Under the pieces are notes generated by a model. It ran no database searches, had not been told where the DNA came from, and saw nothing but the letters and a program-made list of their open reading frames with translations. A DNA stretch of 64,000 bases, taken from positions 11,376,925 to 11,440,924 of the forward strand of contig OX155964.1 in assembly GCA_944548615.1 (NCBI GenBank), in the 5' to 3' direction. Positions 1 through 8,500 of the stretch are shown here, one piece after another. Each line of letters starts with the position of its first letter. The first letter of the stretch is position 1. The stretch comes from Micropterix aruncella (Eukaryota > Arthropoda > Insecta > Lepidoptera > Micropterigidae). The position numbers and the translations under genes were made by a program.

Positions 1-410
1 CACTTCGTATAATTTATTTTGCTAAATTATTATTCCAAATATTTCTCTTGGTTACTAGGCCTACCGGATCTATTCTTGACGGCCGCGAAGAGGAAGAGCG
101 AAAAAAACTTAACTGTCAAATGATGAATGTCAACACCATAGAGTATAGAATAGAGTGCGGGAGTGCGAAAGGTAGACTGTAAGTGAATGCGTACGCGGAA
201 CAGAAAGAGATAGCTGCATATGAGGCTCTTTCTATCCTTGTCTAGTTGCGCATGCGTGTTTATCCATAGCATAGCAGATTTATGGCGTCGAATCGTTGCC
301 ATAGTGATATAAGATAGAGGGAGTACCATATGCTGATGTCTCTTTCTATTCGCCTGACGCATTCTCAGGCTGGTCACGCGGTCTAGTTAGTTAGTTAGTT
401 TTCCTGGGCT
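1..410. repeat. Interspersed repeat 'F', left copy
   Basis: This stretch is a diverged copy of the sequence at 63655-63960, in the same orientation. Shared blocks include the run around TTGTCTAGTTGCGCATGCG and the following TTTATCCATAGCATAGCAGA. Open frames inside it are low-complexity and have no recognisable domain. It is a non-coding interspersed repeat of unknown class. Confidence 0.6.
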
Positions 411-642
411 ATTTCCCGCACTTGGCCTCTTGATTGGGCCATTGTGCGTGGCTCATGTTTCTATTTATGTTACTCCAGCCAACCCAGGCTGTCCCAGAAG
501 GTTAGCAGCCTGTTTGGGTTGCTACAGGCCTCCGGGACAGATGCTGGAGATTGTATTCTTGCCCGTTGCTCTGCCACGCCCCTGCATTCCATGAGCACAT
601 GCTGTGGCGTTTCTTCTTCCTCCATGCATCCTCTGCATAGAG
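411..642 (-). pseudogene. RNase-H LINE remnant, part downstream of the hAT insertion
   Basis: Read on the minus strand, the frame carries a Cys-x2-Cys...His...Cys motif (CRGCMEEEETPQHVLMEC), typical of the segment after the RNase H domain in RNase-H-bearing insect non-LTR retrotransposons. The upstream half of the same reading lies at 4009-4201, where it ends just before the motif. The hAT element at 643-4008 separates the two halves. The reading after the motif ends at a natural-looking stop near 470. This is a dead LINE fragment that served as the target of the transposon. Confidence 0.7.
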
Positions 643-805
643 CAGGGGTTCTTAACCTTTTGGTGGCCACGGACCCTTAGGATAACTTCAAAACTCTGAT
701 GGACCCATTCCAAAGAATGCGATGAGGGAAAGAAAACAAGTAATTTTTAATAAAGAACTTCTAATGAAAAATGAAAAAAATCGAGAAAAAAATCATTGTA
801 ATGTT

Positions 806-2608
806 TTAGTGAGACGGTTGTTGCTGTTTTTCTTCTATAAGTTTTTTGAAGTCAGGAACTGTCTTGGACAGTGCAAGGCGCATGTCATCCTTAACATCTA
901 GTCGGCTACGGTTTTTTGTTTTAATAGATACTAGCGCAGAAAATCCAGACTCACAAAGGTACGTAGTGGCAAATGGTAACAACACGGACATTGCTCGTTC
1001 AACAAGGAGAGGGTATGCTTGTCCTATACCACACCAAAACTCGCTGACATCTTTTTTAGTAAATTCAGCTCGCAAGACCTGTTTAGTTCTTAGGTCAATC
1101 AAATCATCTTTGATAAGATCTCCGTCACTGATTTCGTTCAAATCGAACATAAAAGGACTTCGAACCCAGGTCTCCTGATTAAGGGATTCCGCACAAAAGT
1201 AACCTTCGAAAGATATCTGCAGAGTTTCGAGGTGTAATGAAATTTCTTCTTTTACTTGTTTTGACAATTGTCTTGTATTTTTGTCTTTGTTGTTTGACAA
1301 TATATCTTCCAGCGTTGGAAAATTTGCAGTACACTCTGCATCCACTCTCCTCTTCCAAAGTGGTAGTTTCCCTAAAAATCCTTTGAGACGCTCAGATGCA
1401 TCTACGATGGTGACTGCAGGACCTTGAAGAGACTGATTTATGTCGTTTAAATGACCAAAAATATCAGCTAAATAAGCCAGTCCTTGCAAAAAGTTTTCAT
1501 TTTCCAAAAATGTGTACAAAGCGTTTTCTTTCTCTTTAAGAAAAATCAATGCTTCCAAACGTAGCTCAAATAAACGCTTCAATACTTGTCCTCTTGAAAG
1601 CCAGCGAACTTCTGTATAGTAGAGTAGAATGTCATGTTCAGCTCCCATTTCTTGACAGAGAATCTTAAATAGACGGTGGTTCAAGGCTCTGGATCTTATA
1701 AAGTTTATTATTTTGATACAGGTAGACATGACATCTTTCAGGAAACCAGGCAATGTTCGTGAAGCCAAAGCATGACGGTGTAAAAAACAATGAGTTACCA
1801 TTACATTAGGAATCTCTTTCTTGACCAAAGTTGCAAAACCAGACGTGTTTCCGAGCATTGCTGGTGCTCCATCTATGCATAAACTGCCTAGCTTGGTCTT
1901 CCAGTCAACATGGTGATTCTCAAAAAAAATTTTTATCACATTGAAAACATCTGCCGCTTTTGTTGTTTCGAGAAGTGAGTGACAAAAGAGAAATTCTTCT
2001 TTAAAACAGTTTGTTTCATTGTGTACGTAACGTACAAACACCAAGAGCTGGCTGCATTGTGACACATCTGTACTCTCATCGAGTTGCATGCTGAATGGAA
2101 ATGCCGAGGAATTCAGCTCTTCAATGATTTGTTTCAAGATGTTAGCAGACATATCTGAAATTCGAGAACGAATGACATCATTTGACAAAGGAACCGCTTC
2201 AACTTTCTTTCTTTGATCTGCGCCGCACACAAGCTCAACAATATCTAGTGTACAAGGCTTCACAAGAGATTCCGCGATGGTATGTGGTTTTTTCTGCCGT
2301 GCAATGCGATATGCAACTTTGTACGATGCTTCTAAACAAGGTTTTTGTGTTGGCGTGAAACCTAGTTTAGGTAATGTACCAGCTTTCTCAAAGCGCGCTT
2401 TTTTAGCACGAAATATATCCAAGGTGTCCGATGTGTTTCCTGGGTGGACAGACGTAAGGTGTTCGGACAATTTGGCTGGCTTCCTGCTGCCATTTGCAAG
2501 CACTTTGCCACATAAAAAACACTGTGGCTTCTGTGTTCCATCGCGTTCAGTTACAAATGTGAAACCGTAGGAAACGTACGAATCGTTATATTTTCTTTTC
2601 TTCGACAT
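806..2608 (-). CDS. hAT-family transposase, BED zinc finger + DDE/hATC (ZBED5/FAM200-like)
   Basis: Cut-and-paste transposase expected to act in the nucleus on the terminal repeats of its own element. I chose the ATG at 2608 (MSKKRKYNDSY), giving 600 aa; an in-frame ATG 30 nt upstream is also possible. An N-terminal BED-type finger has C30, C33, H50 and H55. The presumed catalytic acidic residues are all present: Asp in SMQLDESTDVS, Asp in CIDGAPAMLG, and Glu in the C-terminal dimerisation region at YLCESGFSAL. The hAT Cys/His signature HCFLHRHAL and the RWLSRG motif are also seen. Length and order fit the Buster-type proteins that gave rise to vertebrate ZBED5 and FAM200. No internal stop or frameshift is seen, so it may be functional. 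A domesticated gene is less likely because the terminal repeats and target duplication are still in place. Confidence 0.92.
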   Translation of the reverse strand: MSKKRKYNDSYVSYGFTFVTERDGTQKPQCFLCGKVLANGSRKPAKLSEHLTSVHPGNTSDTLDIFRAKKARFEKAGTLPKLGFTPTQKPCLEASYKVAYRIARQKKPHTIAESLVKPCTLDIVELVCGADQRKKVEAVPLSNDVIRSRISDMSANILKQIIEELNSSAFPFSMQLDESTDVSQCSQLLVFVRYVHNETNCFKEEFLFCHSLLETTKAADVFNVIKIFFENHHVDWKTKLGSLCIDGAPAMLGNTSGFATLVKKEIPNVMVTHCFLHRHALASRTLPGFLKDVMSTCIKIINFIRSRALNHRLFKILCQEMGAEHDILLYYTEVRWLSRGQVLKRLFELRLEALIFLKEKENALYTFLENENFLQGLAYLADIFGHLNDINQSLQGPAVTIVDASERLKGFLGKLPLWKRRVDAECTANFPTLEDILSNNKDKNTRQLSKQVKEEISLHLETLQISFEGYFCAESLNQETWVRSPFMFDLNEISDGDLIKDDLIDLRTKQVLRAEFTKKDVSEFWCGIGQAYPLLVERAMSVLLPFATTYLCESGFSALVSIKTKNRSRLDVKDDMRLALSKTVPDFKKLIEEKQQQPSH

Positions 2609-2749
2609 GGCAAACTGAAACAAACAAGTAAAAAACAATACTATTATAAACTTGCTAGCGCTTCATTTTAACTTGTGAATCTTAGAAATTAGTATTGATG
2701 TTTTAACTTACGTTTATAAGTCGAGCAATCACAGTTTTCACAGCCGCGA

Positions 2750-3530
2750 TAAATAATAAATAAATACAAACGGAGCTGCCATGGAATTCACCGACCGGAG
2801 TCGGGCCCATCATAATACTATTTTTTACACTTCTGGGGGGTGAGCAGTGGATTCCGGACTTACGAACCGGCTGTGGTAGGTTTAGGACAGCTGTCTTGCC
2901 ACATGTGAGCGTTCACCTTGCCACCCATTCACTCCCCCTTCGAAGCCATAGAATTTGAGATGCGCAAATCGCAGTTTTAGATAATTTTTCTAAGAAAGAG
3001 TTGATTATTTTTCTGGAAAGGCCAAGATCTTTAAAGAGGTGAAATAGAGATTTAGCTGGCAGGCCACGAGCGCCAACTTCCACCGCGTGAAGGTGAACAG
3101 TGAAGCCGTTCCGGGTTACGGCATTTGCAAGATCATGGTATTTATTTAATTTGTACTCGTGGTCTTTTGGGATATTTGATTCCCATGGAACAGTTAATTC
3201 TACGATAACAGCCACCTTCCGAGATAGAGAGTAAAGAGTTATATCTGGACGGAGGGCTGTGCATCCGAGACTTTCAGGGAATTTATACTGCTTAGAGACC
3301 GAATCAACCTCCAGAATCCAATCTGTAGCTTTCTCGATTATTGAGAAAGGTTTTGTAGTTAAATGTTTTTTGCCTTTAGAGCCATCCCGCACAAACTGTA
3401 TTGGGGGTTTGGAGGATACTGTCAAACCCTTGTTGGCACGAGCCACTGAGAGACTAATTACCTCGCGAATAACAGCGAGAACTTTGTCATGGCGGTAAGT
3501 GTACCGTCCTTGATCTAAGGCCACCTTGCC
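2750..3530 (-). mobile_element. 5'-truncated non-LTR retrotransposon 3' end with endonuclease-like domain ('family C')
   Basis: A minus-strand frame of 203 codons (3524-2913) reads GRYTYRHDKVL..., then LRPDITLYS and VAVIVELTVPWE. The RPD...(V)ELT spacing resembles a PD-(D/E)xK restriction-endonuclease-like fold, as at the C-terminus of early-branching LINEs; I infer this from the motif only. About 160 bp of 3' untranslated sequence follow, and the same sequence recurs at 34963-36465 (tandem, plus strand) and 18990-19175 (minus strand). The fragment lies inside the hAT element and was therefore inserted later. No reverse transcriptase is present. Confidence 0.7.
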
Positions 3531-4008
3531 AGTTTACGTACCTAAATAATAATATTTATTTAGGTACGTAAACTAATTACACTCCAAAAAAGACAACAGA
3601 CAGAATAGAACAGCCAAGCCGCCGCGCCGCGTGTGCTCAGTCAGTGATGTGGTATTTGACTGTTGTGTGTGTGTCGGTCGGCGGGGGCTCGGCGGAAGCG
3701 AACGAGACGTGAATGCTGCCCACCCACACACACCACGCGCGCGCTTCCCGCACATGTATGTTTCTCTTTCGTGCGTGTGAGACAGACGCTAGCTGTAGAG
3801 CAGCTATAGCTACGCGGTATAATATAGCGCGCGCAAACCGTTCCAGCTTCGATTGGTTTGCACTTATTTTTTTATAAGCTGGACAGCCATTATTTTCTTA
3901 TCTACCAACGCTATATTTATTGACTGATATCTGACACGGTCAACGGACCACCAGGAATCATGCTACGGACCCCTTGGGGGTCCATGGACCACAGGTTAAG
4001 AACCCCCG

Positions 4009-4201
4009 GCATAGAGGGATGTCTGTCACACCTATGGTAAACAGGTGTTTGTTTAGGGGACATTGGCCTGTCATAGTACCTATGACTACGGATTTTGTCC
4101 CCTTTTAATCTGGTGTGGATGCGGGCAAGTTTTTTAGGCGCTTCCAGAACCGGTCTAGCACTTATACGTCTATGGTCAACACCCACCGCGTAATACGGCA
4201 A
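4009..4201 (-). pseudogene. RNase-H LINE remnant, part upstream of the hAT insertion
   Basis: On the minus strand one frame reads GQCPLNKHLFTIGVTDIPLC and stops at the hAT target duplication. This is the segment that precedes the Cys/His motif continued at 642-411. A frameshift separates it from the frame further upstream. It matches the general layout of the RNase-H LINE copies at 49412-50420 and 60976-61641 but is a more distant family. Confidence 0.65.
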
Positions 4202-4249
4202 TTTATATTAAAGACGCTGCTTTCTCCTTATAAGAGAGCAAGGGTTCAC

Positions 4250-4420
4250 GGCACGTACCCTATGACACTCGGGAGGACAAAACTATTCTAACAATACGAC
4301 ACACTTCTAAATCGGTTTAAGCGTTTGGAAGGTATGGTGGAATACAGAAACGGAAAACATACGTAGATGAATCCTGAACATATGACACTCCTGTTGGGCA
4401 GTTGTGTAAAAAACATATAC
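4250..4420 (+). repeat. Family A repeat, 5'-truncated copy
   Basis: It contains the blocks shared by this family: CTATGACACTCGGGA, AGCGTTTGGAAGGTATGGTG, AAACGGAAAACATACGTAG and the right end GGGCAGTTGTGT. Fuller copies lie at 15647-16126 and 39078-39458. The remaining AT-rich sequence to 4768 shows nothing I recognise apart from the poly(A) signal noted separately. Confidence 0.7.
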
Positions 4421-4761
4421 ATCACGCTGCTACCCAATAATATATTCCCGGTTTTACAGCTGACATTTTCCAGTTTTTGTTTAGAAATAAAATGCTTATT
4501 TCGAACTTATGTTTTATTCCAATTAAATATATTTATGATATTTTAATCTCATTCTTAAATAACTATCAAAAGAATGCTGTATACGTATAAAAAAATAAAA
4601 ATAAATCAGTTTTGGTTCGGATGAAACAAAATAAAAAAATACCTAAAATAATTAAACGCTAGAAGGCTACTAGATATTTGTATACACTTTCGTTTAATCG
4701 GTTATTTAAAAAAAATTACAACGACTACTCAATTGCGCCTGCGTATTCGAAATTGAGGAGT

Positions 4762-4767
4762 TTTATT
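4762..4767 (-). terminator. Polyadenylation signal AATAAA of the claudin-like gene
   Basis: On the minus strand AATAAA starts one nucleotide after the distal stop codon (UGA C AATAAA). It is the first canonical signal after the coding exon and sets the probable mRNA 3' end near 4740. Confidence 0.6.
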
Positions 4768-4768
4768 G

Positions 4769-5544
4769 TCAATATAAGAATGCCAAATACAAGTTATTAT
4801 ATCCTAAGGCACCGTTGACTCCCTTTTGTTTACAGCCTTTTATTTTGTATATCTGATCACAGTGCGGGAATTCGTACGGAGAGCCCACAGAATGATCTTT
4901 CGAATAAATTAAATAACGATTATTTCTGCTGGAATAAGAGGACGGAGAGTAATAATTGTTTAGAGAACTCGGTCGGTCGTAGTGCGAGGTGGTGACGTCG
5001 CTCGAATAGCAGGTTTTGGGCTCGACGTATTGGGGCGACCACGAGTGGCAGGTACCGCTGACGGACGATGCGTCGTCCGTCAAACGATCCGACGACAGCG
5101 ATATCTGCCGCTCGGACGTGTGAAACGCGTTGTCGTCGCTGCTCTCGAAGCTATTCGAGCGGTTCGACTCTTCGATCATAGACAATGTGTAACTGCGCCT
5201 GCCCAATCGATACGCGGGTCGTTTGTCTATTTTCTGATATGGCAACGCTGTATCGAAAAGTGAATAATCCGATGAGTTGGCTGTTGAGATTGATAGTGGT
5301 GTCAGTCTCCCGGACGCGGGTTCGGCGTAATAGTAGTTGCAGCGTGGTGGCATTTGCGGACCGGGTTTTCTGCGCGCGTCGTATGGAAAGTCGCGCGTCA
5401 TCCGCAACGTCGCCCGGGACGAGTGCGTGTTCTTCTCGCTTCAATAGTTATACGGGCCGTACTGCGATCCGTGATAGTACGGCGCCGGGTACGCTTGCGG
5501 GGGAGGATAGCCAGCGTACGCATACTGCTGCTTTTGAGGGTAGA
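4769..5544 (-). CDS. Claudin-like gene, last exon with in-frame 223-codon extension beyond UGA
   Basis: Acceptor TTTCAG at 5545. The exon codes VYPQKQQYAYAGYPPP... and reaches a UGA at 5443-5441 (context TAT UGA AGC). The same frame then stays open for 223 codons to a UGA at 4771-4769. The extension is Ser/Tyr/Asp-rich with many candidate phosphorylation sites, for example LSMIEESNRSNSFESSDD and SERQISLSSDRLTDD. An AATAAA follows one base after the second stop (4767-4762), so the transcript appears to end just there. Readthrough would give a 459-aa form with a long cytoplasmic tail. Alternatives are a polymorphic or erroneous stop, or an unusually open 3' UTR. Confidence 0.65.
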
Positions 5545-8500
5545 CTGAAAAAAAAAAAGTTTGATTGCATTCATTTCTACTAAAGAGTGAAGTAAACACT
5601 GGGTCACTCTATGTCACCAATTTGTATGACTGATCATTAAGCATCGGTTGACCGTATCGTAAATGTTTTTAGCAGTTTACCCAAACTACCGAAGGCATTG
5701 ATACTGGGTGCAAAATTCGTTAACTGAAATAAACAGCTCATGTTGTCTTTAAGACAGTACTATGTAAGTAATGTCTATATGACAGTTAAAACTGATGGAG
5801 GTAATAGAAATTTAAAGTGCCGAAACTGAATTTCAAGACATTTATCAACAAAATAAGGAAACAATTTGGTGACTGAAATTGTTTCCTTTAAATATTTGCA
5901 AGCAAATACATCCATCTACTGATGGGTACAGCACATATATCATATTCTTGCCGTTTTCTGATAAAGTTTCTTAAACTACTCATAAAGATTTTACTTGATT
6001 TGTAAGATTGTAACGTGATGTAACTTGACAGTTAGCTAATCTCAGTATAAAAGCCCCCGATTAAGTAAAATTCCTTTAATAAGTAGAGAAAATATTTTTT
6101 TTAATCACCTGTAACTCAATAAAGGACAATCTCCTACCCCCCCCCCCCCCCACCCTCAAACGTCAGCATAAAAGTTCCGCTAATTGTAAGCGATTAGGTA
6201 AGAGTTCCATTTCCATAAAAAAAATGGGAATCGGTCATCTAGATCGGGACCAGAGACTGTTTAAACATCTTCACAGTTCAGACAGAGAAACAACTTTGAG
6301 GCATTTAGCATATACTGGCTGTAAGTAAATTAAAAGTTGTAAAATTCGACATGAGAGATAGGATATCACTAAAAAATATTCAAACTTCGGGTGGTGCAAC
6401 AGTCACGCATAGTTTATTTACAGGATTAAAACAATCACCAAAAAATTCAGCTTTTATGTACAGCATTTGCATATTTAAATATTAAGAGTATGGATATTAA
6501 AATTTCACAACATACCAGGCATTAAGAATTGCATGTTGAGGGCTTCCTCCCGCTCGCGTTCTCCACGCAGGCAAATGGCCGCCGCCGAAAACAAAATGGC
6601 CGAAACCAGGCTCAGACCCACACCACACCATGCCACCATATACGACCAGTCGTACCACACGCGCGCGTTATCGCGTAATATCTGATTTTAACACATTAAC
6701 AATAAGCGCAATTTAATTAATCGGATTTTGGAAAAGCGCAAAACGGTGGCATAGCGTTTTATGTTTTATGCGGGAGAAGGGAGGTTACATGGAAAGAAAA
6801 GAGAAAGCTTTTGTTAGTTTTTTTTCTTATACAATTATCTTATAAACTAGGATGTTAGGAATATTTTGTACATTTTCGGTGTGAGTTCAGCGGAGTTAAA
6901 TCGGCGTTCTGAGCAGTTATTGCAATATATGCATGGTACAATATTTGCGATAGGTGAATGACAAGAGGCCCTCGAATAGATCTCAGAGGATAACAGAAGA
7001 AGCCTTACGTGAGTGAAACAGGAGACAGGGGTAGTGAATAAACAGACAGACTCGCACGACAGGGATCGCCAATTGGGATGGAGTCGGTAATTGAATAGGG
7101 ATACACTAGGGATACACAGGCAAAGGAATACACTAGGACTGCACTGCGAGATAGAACCAGAGAATGGAGTGGAACAAAACAATCACTAACTGCAGGAAGG
7201 GAACGTTTGTCACTTTAATCTAAATATGTTTCGTTATTAATTGTTCTTTGGAAATAAATTAAATGAAAAATCTATTTATTGCACGATAAAAACAGTTAGT
7301 GTGATATGGTGGACTTATTGCTAGTTAAACGATATCTTCCAGTTGACCGACATGTTAGAGTAAGCAAAATTAGAGTACTGTAAGATACAATAAAGTTTAA
7401 AAGTAAGATACAATGAAGTTTTAAATTATAAGAAATGTCAAAATTACTGCAAAAATAGGCCATTTTGGTATGATCCTAGACTTTTTCAATGGCAGCTCGA
7501 ACAACACTTTACAGCAGAAAGGTAACGATTTCAAAAAATTGTCGTTCTTACAGCAAACTAGAAAGCACCATCATTTCAATCAGTGGCCATATTGATGTTC
7601 TAGAAAAGTGTACGTTTGATTCTTGTTTACGGTTAAGCTAGGCATCTTTGTGTTCAGTCAAAAAGAACACATTTTCCAAGTCAGAAATTAGTTGTTACTG
7701 CTAATCTATCAACATGATTCAATTTTGAACTAGGGCAAAAATAACAACATCGCTATATCTACTAGGAATTAGGGTTATCCTAAAAAATGTTCAGTCATTG
7801 TTTTTTGTAAAAAAAACTTTGTAAAATTATTTGTGTATAATTAATAAAAATGCAATTGTTCCCTTTCTGCATTTAATGATTCAACGTTAAGCAAGCAAAC
7901 TGCTTGAAATATTCTAGGGACAGCCTAGGGATATGGATTAAGACATTTTTGCATGATAGTCAATAAAAAGCCTTTGGACTGGCTTATGGAATTCGACTTG
8001 ATACGACTGACCGTAACGTTTTCCTCGACTGGACCGAAAACGACGACTGGGATCATGAGAATACTCCGGAATACTGCTATTCCACGATGATAATGTAAAA
8101 GATACTGGACGCCTTCATGATTTACTCGACACCTTCATAGTTCACTCGACACCAACCGCTTCCGCCCTAAGGATTGGAAATAATATACAAGAGAGGCATA
8201 GAGGCATTTAGTGAAGCCGTCAGGTTAGGCATCTCCCTCCCTCCGCAGGCCATGCTGTATTTTTTTATTCCATCGTGTTGCCTAACCTGGCATAATGTAC
8301 TGAACATTATTCTGCTGCTCTTTATCCTTCTCGTTGCCGAGGCAAGTGGCGGCACTGAAGAAGAGGACAGAGCTGACGAATGACACGCCGACGCACATCC
8401 ACGCTAAGATGTAAGACCAATCGTACCATATCGACGTGCTATCTTTGAGAACCTAGGTTTTGAAGAAAATTTTCAGTAATTTAACCCTAGAATAAATTAT

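Larger units (their letters stand above)
643..4008 (-). mobile_element. hAT (Buster-like) DNA transposon with perfect 8-bp target duplication
   Basis: The left end reads CAGGGGTTCTTAACC; the right end, inverted, reads CGGGGGTTCTTAACC. The element is flanked by a perfect 8-bp direct repeat, GCATAGAG, at 635-642 and 4009-4016. An 8-bp duplication with TA at its centre is the hAT/Buster pattern. The 3366-bp element holds a long intact transposase frame (2608-806, minus) and a later insertion of a LINE 3' end (about 2750-3530, minus). It interrupts an RNase-H LINE remnant. The perfect duplication and open frame suggest a fairly recent insertion. Confidence 0.93.
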
